In this document: positions 46,286-55,463 of the stretch, piece by piece | Numbering within the stretch: the first letter of the stretch is position 1 | How the letters are laid out: every line of letters begins with the position of its first letter | Assembly: GCA_037200445.1 (NCBI GenBank) | Contig: JBBCGH010000001.1 | Coordinates: 186,001-250,000, forward strand | DNA length: 64,000 bases | Direction of reading: 5' to 3' | Origin: Alphaproteobacteria bacterium | GTDB lineage: Bacteria; Pseudomonadota; Alphaproteobacteria; Rhizobiales; Xanthobacteraceae | Notes under the pieces: model-generated | Told to the model about the DNA's origin: nothing | The model's database searches: none | What the model saw: only the letters and a program-made list of their open reading frames with translations | Translations under genes and position numbers: made by a program

Positions 46286-49200
46286 TCAGCTGTACGCCAG
46301 CATCCAGTTCTCGATGTGGCCGGTCGTGGTGTCGCGCCACATGATGTCGGGCACGCCGTTGTGGTCGAAATCGCCTATGCCAAGGGCGGTCGAGCCGGCC
46401 GGATGAGACCCGACATCGACGCTCCCGGCCCATTGGCCATTGTGGATCAGCCAGATGTCGATGTTGTTGGTCGACGGGTTGTACCAGGCGATGTCGCTGG
46501 TGCCGTCGCCATTGAAGTCCGCGGCACCCAGGGGCTGCCATCCGGCCGGGTGGGAACCGACGCTGCTGCTGCCCGCCCACTGGCCGTTCGACATTTTCCA
46601 GATGTCGAGATCGCCGGTCGTGGGATTGTACCAGGCGATATCGCTGGTGCCGTCGCCGTTGAAATCGCCGGTGAGCGCGGGCGTATAGCCCGCCGGGTGC
46701 GGTCCGACGTCGACACTGCCGGCCCATTTTCCGTCCGCGATCTTCCATACTTCGGCATCGCCAGTCGCGGCGTTATACCAAAGCACGTCACTGGTTCCGT
46801 CGCCGTTGAAGTCGCCCGCGCCCGCGGGTACCCAACCGGCAGGATGCGCGCCAATGTCGACGCTCCCTGCCCATTGCCCGTCTGCAATCTTCCACAGATC
46901 GACGTCGTGTGTGGCCGGATTAAACCAAAGCACATCGCTGGTGCCGTCGTGATTGAAATCGGCGAAGGCTGCGGGGTGATATCCGGCGGGATGCGATCCG
47001 ACATCGGAGCTGGCCGACCAGTGGCCGTCCTGGAGCGTCCAGATGTCGATGTCGCCAGTCGTCGGATTGTACCAGGCGAGGTCGCTGGTCGCATCGTGAC
47101 TAAAGTCGGCGATCCCAGTCGGTGCCCAACCTGCCGGATGGGACCCGACATCGACGCTGGCAGTCCAATGCACCGTGAGCGGCGCCTCGTTCACATTTGT
47201 GACCGCGACCGTGATCGCCTGATCGTCGAACAGGCTGCCGTCGGAGGCGCGGACATTCACGATGTAGCTGTTGTTGTGATCCGCATCGGCCGGAGCTTCG
47301 AAGTCCGGCGCCGTGATGAATGAGAGCGCGCCGGTCACTCCGTCAACGTGGAACTTTGCGGCATCGCTCCCGCCGACGATCGAGTAGGTCGGCGCGGCTG
47401 AGTCAACATCCGTCGCATGCACCGTCGTGACCGCGGTCGTATTCTCCGGGACCGATATTGCTGCGGTGTTGCCGCCCATCGCCGGTGCATCGTCGACGGG
47501 AGCGACGACGATGTTGACGGTCGCAACGTTGCTGTCGGCGAAGCCGTCGTTCGCCTTGAAGGTGAAGCTGTCGATGCCGTTGAAGTCGGCGTCCGGCGTG
47601 TAGCTGAACGTGCCGTTCATGTTGATCGTGACGGTGCCGTGGGCTGCCTGCGCCACACGGCTGTAGGCGAGCGAGGCGCTGTCCACGTCGGTCGCGATCA
47701 GCGCACCGTGGATGACATTGTCCTCGTTGCCGCTGGCCGCGACGTTCTGTGCGACCGGCGCGTCGTTCACCGGCATTACGGTGACCGTCGCGATCGCCGT
47801 GTTGCTTGGTAGCTGACCGTCACTGACCGAAACCTCGATATGGCGGTCGACGGCCGAGGGATTCTCGCTCGCGTTGCTGAACGTCACGTGCTTCAGCGCC
47901 GCCCGGTAGTTGGCGAGCGTCGAGGCGCCGGTCAGCATTACGGTGACCCGTCCGGCCACGCCGGTATCGATCGCGGAGGTGATGCCAAACGGCGAGAGAT
48001 CGCCGACGCTCAGCACGTCGCCTGCCTGCGCGTCGGTCAGCACAATGGTCGCGGACTGCAGCTGCGGTCCGTCATCGCTGACGGTCGGGCTGATGTCCAC
48101 GATCGGTGTCGGCGCGCCGCCTTCCGTGAAGGTCACCGCGCTGCCGGTCCCGGCGCCCTCACCGTTGAGATCGATCGCCGGCGCCTCGTTGTGGGCGTGG
48201 ATGGTCACGGTGACGATCTGCGCGGTCCCGTCCGCCGTCCGTACGGTGAACGTGTCGGTCAGCGTGTCGGCGGCCTTCAGCGCCTGCACGGCAGCCTTGG
48301 TGTTGTCGAGCGTGTAGGTCCAGTGCCCATCCGCCGTCACCGCATACGTGCCGAAGCCGCCGATGGTACCGGTCCCCGGCGCAACCGCGGACCATGTGTC
48401 GTTCGGATTATCGACGTCGGCGGAATCGAGGTTGCCCGTCGCGGCCGGGGTGCCGTTATTGACGCTGCCAGCTTCGGTGACGCTGCCGGCTGCTGTTCCG
48501 GTGATGACCGCGGCGTCGTTCGCGCCGGTGATCGTGACGGTGACGACCTTCGCGGTGCCGTCCTGAGTCAATGCCGTGAACGTGTCGACCAGCGGCACGC
48601 TCGCGGCGTTGAGCGCCTGCACGGCAGCCTTGGTGTTGTCGAGCGTGTAGGTCCAGTGCCCGTCCGCCGACAGCGCATAGGTGCCGAAACCATTGGCGGT
48701 CGCGGCGCCCGCCGCCACCGCCTGCCAGGCATCGGCGGTGTTGTCGACGTCGACCGACAGGAGGTCGCCCGTCGCAGTCGGCGTACCATTTGCAACACCG
48801 GCCTCGACCACCGCTCCGGCAGCCGTGCCCGTAACGACCGCGGCGTCGTTCGCGCCGGTGATCGTGACGGTGACGACCTTCGCGGTGCCATCCTGAGTCA
48901 ATGCCGTGAAAGTATCGACGAGCGGGACGCTCGCGGCGTTGAGCGCCTGAACCATCGCGTTGGCGTTGTCGAGCGTGTAGGTCCAGACGCCGTTCGCCGT
49001 CAGCGCATAGGTGCCGAAGCCATTGGCCGTCGCAGCGCCGGCCGCCACCGCCTGCCAGGCATCGGCGGTGTTGTCGACGTCAACCGACAGGAGGTCGCCC
49101 GTCGCGGTCGGGGTGCCGTTTGCAACACCGGCCTCGACCACCGCTCCGGCAGCCGTGCCCGTGATGACCGCGGCGTCGTTCTGCGCGTGGATGGTGATGG

Positions 49201-51073
49201 TCACGAGTTGCGTCGTGCCATCGGCCGTCACCGCGTTGAACGTATCGGTCAGCGTAGCTGCGCCGTTGAGCGCCTGTACGTCGGCGTTGGTGTTGTCCAG
49301 CGTGTAAGTCCAGTGCCCATCCGCCGTCACCGCATAGGTGCCGAAGCCGCCGATGGTGCCGGTCCCCGGCGCAACCGCGGACCATGCGTCGTTTAGATTA
49401 TCGACGTCGGTGGCATCGAGGTTGCCGGTCGCGGTCGGCGTGCCGTTGTTGACGGCGCCGGCCTCGGTGACGGCGCCGGCTGTATCGCCCGTGATGATCG
49501 CCGCATCGTTGGTTCGATGGACGTGGACGGTCGAGACAATGTCCAGCGTCGCGGTGTCGTCGCCGCTGCCGGCTGTTCCGCCCGAGTCGGTGAGTTGCGT
49601 GATGGTGACCACGCGGTCGGCCTCGGTCGGGTTCTCGCTCGCGTTCCGATAGGACAGACCGTCGATGAGCGCCTGCAAGGCGGCCGCATCGGCCGCACCG
49701 GGAAAGGTCACCGTCGCGGTCGTCCCGGCGACGCTGACGGTCACGCCCGCCACCGAGTTGCCGTCGGTCAACGCGAGATCCTGACCGAGCACACTGAGGA
49801 TCTCGTTTGCCCCGTCCGTGACGTTGGTCACCGTCAGCGTCAGCGACGTGAAGGTCTGCCCCTGTTCGATCGTCGAGGCCAGCGGGGCGCTGAAGATGTC
49901 GGCCGCCGCGCCGCCTTCCGTGAAGGTCGGATCGTTGCCGGTCGCGGTCACCGTCGGTTCGTGATTGGTGTCGTCGACCAGCTTGAACACGCTCACGCCG
50001 TTGTCGTTGTTGGCCCCGGTAATGGCGTAGGTCTGGCCGTTCAGCGTGACCGTCGTGACGCCGATCACGCGATCGAGCAGCAGCGTGTTGTCGTCCGAGA
50101 CGTTCGCCACATTGGTCAGCGCGCCATCCGCGCCCATCGCAAAGACGCTCAAGCCGTCGTCGTCGGCTCCCGCGACGAGCAAATAGGTCGTGCCGCCGAT
50201 CACCGTGGTCGACAGCCCCACGGGATTGTCGAGCTTCAGTGTGCCGTCGTCGGGAAGGTTGAACACATTGGTCAGGTGGCCGTCCGCCGCGACGGAGAAG
50301 ACCGTCAACCCGTCGTCGTCGAAGCCGCTGACGACCAGAAAGGTCGTGCCGGCGACTGCGACCGTGATCGCGTCAACCGGTCCGTCCAGCTCCATTGGGC
50401 CGGAATCCGAGACGTTGAACACATTGGTCAGGTGGCCGTCCGCCGCGACGGAATAGACGCCGACGCCGTCGTCGTGGAATCCGGTGACAAAGAGATAGGC
50501 GTTGCCGTCGACCGTTGCCGTCGCCAGCCCTTGCGGGCCCTGGATCTTGGACGTGGCATCATCGGTCACGTTGTCCACGTTCGTCAGGTGGCCGTCCGCC
50601 CCAACCGCGAACACGCTCACGCCGTTGTCGTTGACGCCGCCGGAAAATAAGTAGGTCGTGCCGCCGACCACCATCGTCTCGACATCGGTGGTGAGAGCGA
50701 GTTGCAGCATCGCGTTGTCGGCGACGTTGTCCACGTTGGTGAGGGCGCCATTCTCGGCGACGGAAAAGACCGTGATGCCGTAGTCGGCCACCCCGCTCAC
50801 GAACAGGTAGGTGGTGCCGCTGACCACCGCAGTGGTCAGAGCAAACGCGCCTCCGAGATTCATCGTGGCGTTGTCGGCGACGTTGAAGACGTTGGTCAGC
50901 GTGCCGTCGTCGCCGAGCGAGAAGACGCTGACGCCGTTGTCGCCCCCGCTCTTGCCGGTGACGAAGACATAGGTGGTTTCGCCGATGACCGCCGTCGTCA
51001 CATAGCTGGCGCCACCGAGCTGAAGCGTCGCGTCATCGGCGACATTGAAGGAATTGATCAAACTCAAGGTCAT
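46286..51073 (-). CDS. Giant propeller / VCBS / cadherin / FG-GAP repeat protein
   Basis: 1,595 residues from MTLSLINSFNVADDATLQLG (GGAG site). Residues 1-370: about eight ~44-residue units (GTTYLFVAGADDDGLSVFA pattern), a lactonase-like beta-propeller. About 371-520: cadherin-like, EGGAAADIFSAPLASTIEQG. About 524-965: four VCBS units (ATGDLLSVDVDNTADAWQAV). About 965-1300: further Ig/cadherin units including PENTTAVTTVHATDVDSAAP. About 1304-1595: six FG-GAP units with Ca-binding DFNGDGTSD. No signal peptide; a type I secretion substrate is likely. Surface or matrix role inferred. It shares the cadherin unit with the RTX gene at the window start. Confidence 0.9.
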   Translation of the reverse strand: MTLSLINSFNVADDATLQLGGASYVTTAVIGETTYVFVTGKSGGDNGVSVFSLGDDGTLTNVFNVADNATMNLGGAFALTTAVVSGTTYLFVSGVADYGITVFSVAENGALTNVDNVADNAMLQLALTTDVETMVVGGTTYLFSGGVNDNGVSVFAVGADGHLTNVDNVTDDATSKIQGPQGLATATVDGNAYLFVTGFHDDGVGVYSVAADGHLTNVFNVSDSGPMELDGPVDAITVAVAGTTFLVVSGFDDDGLTVFSVAADGHLTNVFNLPDDGTLKLDNPVGLSTTVIGGTTYLLVAGADDDGLSVFAMGADGALTNVANVSDDNTLLLDRVIGVTTVTLNGQTYAITGANNDNGVSVFKLVDDTNHEPTVTATGNDPTFTEGGAAADIFSAPLASTIEQGQTFTSLTLTVTNVTDGANEILSVLGQDLALTDGNSVAGVTVSVAGTTATVTFPGAADAAALQALIDGLSYRNASENPTEADRVVTITQLTDSGGTAGSGDDTATLDIVSTVHVHRTNDAAIITGDTAGAVTEAGAVNNGTPTATGNLDATDVDNLNDAWSAVAPGTGTIGGFGTYAVTADGHWTYTLDNTNADVQALNGAATLTDTFNAVTADGTTQLVTITIHAQNDAAVITGTAAGAVVEAGVANGTPTATGDLLSVDVDNTADAWQAVAAGAATANGFGTYALTANGVWTYTLDNANAMVQALNAASVPLVDTFTALTQDGTAKVVTVTITGANDAAVVTGTAAGAVVEAGVANGTPTATGDLLSVDVDNTADAWQAVAAGAATANGFGTYALSADGHWTYTLDNTKAAVQALNAASVPLVDTFTALTQDGTAKVVTVTITGANDAAVITGTAAGSVTEAGSVNNGTPAATGNLDSADVDNPNDTWSAVAPGTGTIGGFGTYAVTADGHWTYTLDNTKAAVQALKAADTLTDTFTVRTADGTAQIVTVTIHAHNEAPAIDLNGEGAGTGSAVTFTEGGAPTPIVDISPTVSDDGPQLQSATIVLTDAQAGDVLSVGDLSPFGITSAIDTGVAGRVTVMLTGASTLANYRAALKHVTFSNASENPSAVDRHIEVSVSDGQLPSNTAIATVTVMPVNDAPVAQNVAASGNEDNVIHGALIATDVDSASLAYSRVAQAAHGTVTINMNGTFSYTPDADFNGIDSFTFKANDGFADSNVATVNIVVAPVDDAPAMGGNTAAISVPENTTAVTTVHATDVDSAAPTYSIVGGSDAAKFHVDGVTGALSFITAPDFEAPADADHNNSYIVNVRASDGSLFDDQAITVAVTNVNEAPLTVHWTASVDVGSHPAGWAPTGIADFSHDATSDLAWYNPTTGDIDIWTLQDGHWSASSDVGSHPAGYHPAAFADFNHDGTSDVLWFNPATHDVDLWKIADGQWAGSVDIGAHPAGWVPAGAGDFNGDGTSDVLWYNAATGDAEVWKIADGKWAGSVDVGPHPAGYTPALTGDFNGDGTSDIAWYNPTTGDLDIWKMSNGQWAGSSSVGSHPAGWQPLGAADFNGDGTSDIAWYNPSTNNIDIWLIHNGQWAGSVDVGSHPAGSTALGIGDFDHNGVPDIMWRDTTTGHIENWMLAYS

Positions 51074-51381
51074 GGCAATGATCTCCGATGAGCGCGGCAA
51101 TGCGCATTGGCGGAGAAGCACAATTGTTTGCGTCCCGCTGACGCAGGTATCTAGAGGCGGTCAAACCAGCGCGCTTGAAGGCGGGCTCGACCGCAACGTG
51201 ATTTTGTCTGGAGATTTGCTGAAGATTTTGAAATCAGGCGCGGGGCCGGAGTCTTCGACCGCGCGGGCCGGCAAGTCGTTCAGCAATTCGTGATCGAATG
51301 GACGACATCGTTCACGAACGCGTGCTTGGCTAGAGCGCTATCGTTCTTGGTGAATCGGAGTCGCGCTCTGGCTTTTTGTTT
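51074..51381. other. Intergenic region upstream of the giant repeat protein
   Basis: 308 bp holding its promoter and possibly the 3' region of dnaQ. AGAGCGC at 51332 and GCGCTCT at 51363-51369 are inverted and followed by GGCTTTTTG; they flank the palindromic repeat at 51382. Otherwise nothing recognised. Confidence 0.5.
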
Positions 51382-51430
51382 GAGCATGATCTTTTCCGAA
51401 AACCGGTTCCCACTTTTCGGGATCATGCTC
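51382..51430. repeat. Dispersed palindromic repeat, short form (copy 7)
   Basis: GAGCATGATCTTTTCCGAAA...CTTTTCGGGATCATGCTC. Its last base is the last base of the dnaQ stop codon (TAG on the minus strand). Confidence 0.9.
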
Positions 51431-52122
51431 TAGCCGGAGAGATATTCCTTCCAGATCGCCTTTTCGCCGAGCGTCGCCACAAACGAGACGTGCGCCTCGC
51501 GTTCGGCATCCGAGATGCGCTGCGGGAGCGGCGCCGGGCGAACGCGCACGACGACAACGACGCCGGCCTGCGTGACGGCGATCGGCTCTTCGACAAGGCT
51601 CAGGCGCGCCTGGCGCTTGCCGGTCAGCTCCACATAGACCTCGGCAAGCAGCTCGGCATCGAGCAGCGCACCGTGCTTGGTGCGGCGCGACGCATCGATC
51701 GAGAAGCGCTGGCACAGATGATCGAGGCCGTTCGGCCCGGCCGGGTAGCGCCGCCGCGCCAGCATCAGCGTATCGACCAGCCGGTCGCGCTGAACCAGCG
51801 CTTTCTTGCAGCGCTCGAGCTCGGCGTTGATGAAACCGAGATCGAACATCGCATTGTGCGCGACCAGCGGCGCATCGGCCACGAAGGCAAGAAACTCCTC
51901 GCAGATGTCGGCGAACAGCGGCTTGTCCTTCAGGAACTCGGCGGAGAGCCCGTGGACGGCAAACGCCTGCTCCGGCATGTCGCGTTGAGGATTGAGATAG
52001 GCGTGAAATGTTTTGCCGGTCGGAAACCCGTTCAGGAGCTCGACACAGCCGATCTCCACCAGCCGGTCGCCCTGGTAGGGGTCGAGGCCTGTGGTTTCCG
52101 TGTCGAAGATGATCTCGCGCAT
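51430..52122 (-). CDS. dnaQ: DNA polymerase III epsilon subunit (proofreading exonuclease)
   Basis: 230 residues. DEDDh 3'-5' exonuclease: Exo I FDTETTGLDP, Exo II APLVAHNAMFDLGFIN, Exo III KHGALLDAELLAEVYVEL with the conserved His/Asp. It binds the alpha subunit through its C-terminus. Last gene of ppsR-maf-aroE-coaE-dnaQ. Confidence 0.96.
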   Translation of the reverse strand: MREIIFDTETTGLDPYQGDRLVEIGCVELLNGFPTGKTFHAYLNPQRDMPEQAFAVHGLSAEFLKDKPLFADICEEFLAFVADAPLVAHNAMFDLGFINAELERCKKALVQRDRLVDTLMLARRRYPAGPNGLDHLCQRFSIDASRRTKHGALLDAELLAEVYVELTGKRQARLSLVEEPIAVTQAGVVVVVRVRPAPLPQRISDAEREAHVSFVATLGEKAIWKEYLSG

Positions 52123-52131
52123 AGCCTGTGT

Positions 52132-52734
52132 TTAGCTGATTCGCCGCCCCGGCAGGGCCGCCACCGCCCGCAGGATCGCATGAACCTGGGCACGCGCGAA
52201 ATCGAACGAGCGCGCGCTATCCACGATAAAATGGGCGCGGGCGCGCTTCTCGGCATCCGACATCTGCCGCTTGAGCAGCGCATCGAGCCGTTCGGCCGTC
52301 ATGCCGGGGCGTTTGAGGACGCGTTCGCGCTGCACGTCCGCCGGCGCCGCCACCACCACGACGGCATCGACGCGCTTCTCGCCGCCGGTCTCGAACAGCA
52401 GCGGAATGTCGAGCACGACGGCTCGCGTTCCGCGCGCGCGTTGCTCCGCGAGGAATTGCTCCGACACCGCGCGCACCAGCGGGTGCACGATCGCTTCAAG
52501 TTTCTTGATCGCCTCGGGATTGCCCACCAGTTTCTCGGCCAACTTTGCGCGGTCGATCCGGCCGTCGACCGTCACGCCGGGAAACGCGGCCTCGACCGGC
52601 CCGACCGCCTCGCCCTCATAGAGCCGGTGCACCACGGCGTCGGAGTCGTGCACGGGCACGCCGGCCTCGCGAAAGAAATTCGCGGCGGTCGATTTCCCCA
52701 TGCCGATCGAGCCGGTGAGGCCGAGGATGAACAT
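52132..52734 (-). CDS. coaE: Dephospho-CoA kinase
   Basis: 200 residues. P-loop [37 protein letters not shown] is the family's substrate region, and [14 protein letters not shown] the lid/C-terminal motif. Last step of CoA synthesis. Its ATG abuts the aroE stop. Confidence 0.96.
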   Translation of the reverse strand: MFILGLTGSIGMGKSTAANFFREAGVPVHDSDAVVHRLYEGEAVGPVEAAFPGVTVDGRIDRAKLAEKLVGNPEAIKKLEAIVHPLVRAVSEQFLAEQRARGTRAVVLDIPLLFETGGEKRVDAVVVVAAPADVQRERVLKRPGMTAERLDALLKRQMSDAEKRARAHFIVDSARSFDFARAQVHAILRAVAALPGRRIS

Positions 52735-53595
52735 TCATCCCCCCGTCTTGGCGCGAATGTCGTCTTCCAGGATCTTGCGCTGTTCGGCCGTCACCTTCGG
52801 CGTCACGCCGAACCAGTGCGAGAAGCCGTTCACCGCCTGATAGAGCAGCATAGAGAGGCCATCGACGGTGCGATGCCCGCGAGCCTTTGCGGCCATCAGC
52901 AGCGCTGTCTCCAGCGGCACGTAGACAACGTCATAGACGATGGCCGACGTCTTCAGTGGGCCAAGATCGATTTCGAGTGGCGGCTTGCCCGCCATCCCGA
53001 GCGAGGTGTTGTTGATCAGCACATCGGCCTCGCCGAGCAGCTTCGGCACCTCGCTCCAATCATGTACCGAGACGTGCGGGCCGAATTGCTCCGCCAGTTT
53101 CTCGGCGCGCTCGCGCGTGCGGTTGACCAGCGCGACCAAAAACCGCCGTTCCAGGAACGCGAACACCGAGGCGCGCGCCGAGCCGCCAGCGCCCAGTACC
53201 AGCGCGCGGCCAGGTTTCGCATCCCAGCCGGGATGGATGTCGTCGAGGCTCGCCACGATGCCGTACCAGTCGGTGTTGCCGCCAACGAGTGTGTCGCCCT
53301 CGTACCAGACCGTGTTCACCGCGCCGATCGCATCGGCGGCGCGCTCGCGCCGGCCGACCAGGCGGAAGGCCGCCTCCTTGTGCGGGATCGTGATGTTGCC
53401 GCCCGCGAAGCCGTTGCGTTTGAGCCCACGGAAGAAGTCCTCGAACTTTTCCGGCGGCACGTCGGCATGCTCGTAGGACCCGTCGATCCCGAGCGTACGC
53501 AGCCAGTAGCCGTGCAGCATCGGCGAGCGCGAATGCGCGACGGGGTGGCCCATGATGCACGCACGGCGCCGAGCGCTGCCGGGATTGTTCGTCAT
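52735..53595 (-). CDS. aroE: Shikimate dehydrogenase
   Basis: 286 residues from the ATG at 53595, which overlaps the maf stop (ATGA). GHPVAHSRSPMLHGYWL binds shikimate; NITIPHKEAAF holds the catalytic Lys; NTDWYGIVASL contributes the Asp; VLGAGGSARASVFAFL is the NADP Rossmann loop. An upstream frame to 53847 lies inside maf and is rejected. Confidence 0.96.
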   Translation of the reverse strand: MTNNPGSARRRACIMGHPVAHSRSPMLHGYWLRTLGIDGSYEHADVPPEKFEDFFRGLKRNGFAGGNITIPHKEAAFRLVGRRERAADAIGAVNTVWYEGDTLVGGNTDWYGIVASLDDIHPGWDAKPGRALVLGAGGSARASVFAFLERRFLVALVNRTRERAEKLAEQFGPHVSVHDWSEVPKLLGEADVLINNTSLGMAGKPPLEIDLGPLKTSAIVYDVVYVPLETALLMAAKARGHRTVDGLSMLLYQAVNGFSHWFGVTPKVTAEQRKILEDDIRAKTGG

Positions 53596-54197
53596 GCGGC
53601 GAGCACCTTTTCGCGCCGCAGCTCTTCGAGCAAGGCCGGCAACGGCAGCCCGAGGATCGTGAAATGGTCGCCCTCGATCTTCTCGAACAGATGAATTCCG
53701 GTTCGCTCCAACTGGTAAGCGCCGACGCTGGCAGTCACCGCGGCGCCCGCCTCGTCCAGGTAAGCATCGAGAAAGTCTTCCGAAAACTCCCGCATCGTGA
53801 GCCGCGCAACCGCCACCTGGCCGAATGTTACGCCGCCATTGCGGCAAACGCAGACGGCCGAATGCAGCTCATGAGTCTTGCCGCGCAGCGCCAGCAGTTG
53901 CGCGCGGGCCGCGGCGCGGTCCGGCGGTTTGGAGAACCGCCGCTCGCCCAGCGCCAGCGTCTGGTCGCACCCGACCACCAGCGAGCGATCCGACATGGCC
54001 GCGACGGTGCGCGCCTTTTCGCGCGCGAGCGTCAGCGCAACATCGCCCGGTCCACCGGTTACCCCCTGCTCGATCGCCCGCTCATCGAGATGCGCGGGCC
54101 GCGCCTCGACCGGAATCCCGGCCGCCTCGAGCAGTGCGCGGCGCACCGTGCTTTGCGAGGCAAGCACCAGCGGTTGGGACGCGAGCCACAGAGACAT
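53592..54197 (-). CDS. maf: Maf-like nucleotide pyrophosphatase
   Basis: 201 residues. N-terminal LVLASQSTVRRALLEAAGIP is the Maf motif; VVGCDQTLALGERRFSKPPD holds the catalytic Asp. Hydrolyses non-canonical or modified nucleoside triphosphates. Overlaps ppsR by one base and aroE by 4 bp. Confidence 0.95.
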   Translation of the reverse strand: MSLWLASQPLVLASQSTVRRALLEAAGIPVEARPAHLDERAIEQGVTGGPGDVALTLAREKARTVAAMSDRSLVVGCDQTLALGERRFSKPPDRAAARAQLLALRGKTHELHSAVCVCRNGGVTFGQVAVARLTMREFSEDFLDAYLDEAGAAVTASVGAYQLERTGIHLFEKIEGDHFTILGLPLPALLEELRREKVLAA

Positions 54198-55036
54198 CAG
54201 CTCGCAGCCTGCCGGCGGCGATCGGCAAGCAGCGCCATGACCGCAGCGGCGGTTTCCTCGATCGAGCGGCGCGTCACGTCGATGATCGGCCAGTTGTGCC
54301 TGGCGCAGAGCTTCCGTGAGAACGCGATTTCCTCGGCAACCGCCTGGCGGTCGACATAAAGATCATCGTCGCGATGCGCGTTCAAGCCAAGCAGACGGTT
54401 CTGCCGGATCTGCACGATGCGTTCGGGGCTCGCCGTCAATCCGACCACGAGGGGTGTGGTCAGTTGCTCCAGCTGGGGCGGCACCGGCATGTTTGGCACC
54501 AGCGGCACGTTCGCGGTCTTCACGCCGCGATTTGCCAAGTAGATCGACGTGGGCGTCTTGGAGGTGCGCGACACGCCGGTCAGCACCACGTCGGCATGCT
54601 CGAGATCCTCGGTGTGCTGCCCGTCGTCATGCAGCATCGTGTAGTTCAGCGCATCGATGCGCTTGAAATATTCGGCATTGAGTGTGTGTTGCGCGCCGGC
54701 GCGCTTGGTGGACTCGGCGCCGAGATAAGACTGGAACAGCCCCAGCACCGGGTCGAGGATCGAGAGGCACGGAATGCTGAACTCGCGGCACTTCGTTTGC
54801 AGCCGCTCGGCGAGCCCCGAGTCCAACATGGTGTAGAGCACAATCCCGGGCGCCGCCTCGATCTCGGAAATCACACGGTCGAGCTGCTTTTCGGTCCGCA
54901 CCAGCGGATAGATATGCTCGATCGGCGCGACCGACGCGTATTGCGCCGCAGCCGCGCGCGCGACCGTGATCAGCGTTTCGCCGGTCGCATCCGAGACAAG
55001 ATGCAGATGAAAGAAGCCGCCAGCGCGTTGAGGCAT
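54197..55036 (-). CDS. ppsR: Pyruvate, phosphate/water dikinase regulatory protein
   Basis: 279 residues from [20 protein letters not shown], the family-like start (an ATG 12 codons earlier is also open). DUF299 P-loop [21 protein letters not shown] bifunctional kinase/phosphorylase acting on a dikinase Thr. The equivalent gene lies beside the origin in Rickettsia and Caulobacter. Confidence 0.94.
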   Translation of the reverse strand: MPQRAGGFFHLHLVSDATGETLITVARAAAAQYASVAPIEHIYPLVRTEKQLDRVISEIEAAPGIVLYTMLDSGLAERLQTKCREFSIPCLSILDPVLGLFQSYLGAESTKRAGAQHTLNAEYFKRIDALNYTMLHDDGQHTEDLEHADVVLTGVSRTSKTPTSIYLANRGVKTANVPLVPNMPVPPQLEQLTTPLVVGLTASPERIVQIRQNRLLGLNAHRDDDLYVDRQAVAEEIAFSRKLCARHNWPIIDVTRRSIEETAAAVMALLADRRRQAAS

Positions 55037-55440
55037 GACCAAAAAGCTGTGGACCAGTGGGGAGAAGGCCATGCCTTTAGGGGAATCGCAAGCCGTCGTC
55101 CGGAGGGCGGCTGGGACAACTCAGGCCGCTATCCACATGGGTGCGAGCCGGCCTCGCGGCAGTGGATTGTTTTGAATAGCGGAGCCACTGACCAAGCAGT
55201 GGATGATGACGTGGACAGCTCTTCGAAGCCTCAAGGGATTCAATGCCCTGGAGCGCATTGTCAAAGATTGGAGAATTGCGGGATGTCCGATCAGGGTGAG
55301 GATAAGTTGGGACCAGGAGTCGAAACTGGCTTATGAGTCATAATCACGGTCAAAGAGTCTTAAACAAGAATCGAATCTTAGATGAGAAGGAAGATGCCGT
55401 GCGTAACGCAAGGCCTGTGCAAACGTTCCATGCCGTCGGA
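55037..55440. other. Candidate chromosomal replication origin (oriC) region
   Basis: Non-coding region between ppsR and hemJ. GANTC sites (CcrM methylase targets) at 55083, 55237, 55317, 55335, 55355, 55368 and 55373; the last five fall in 61 bp. Near-consensus DnaA boxes: CTATCCACA at 55129-55137 and TTATCCTCA (minus strand) at 55297-55305, each one mismatch from TTATCCACA, plus weaker GTGGATTG/GTGGATGA. The right part is A/T-rich. In alphaproteobacteria oriC commonly lies beside this DUF299 gene. hemE, often on the other side, is absent here. Confidence 0.6.
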
Positions 55441-55463
55441 TGACAGCATCGAGGTCTGACCTG

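Noticed and set aside
47840-49396. A 518-codon plus-strand open frame
   Set aside because: Shadow of the VCBS repeats in the giant minus-strand gene.
53596-53847. Extended aroE start
   Set aside because: The extra codons lie inside maf; the ATG at 53595 overlaps the maf stop in the usual ATGA form.
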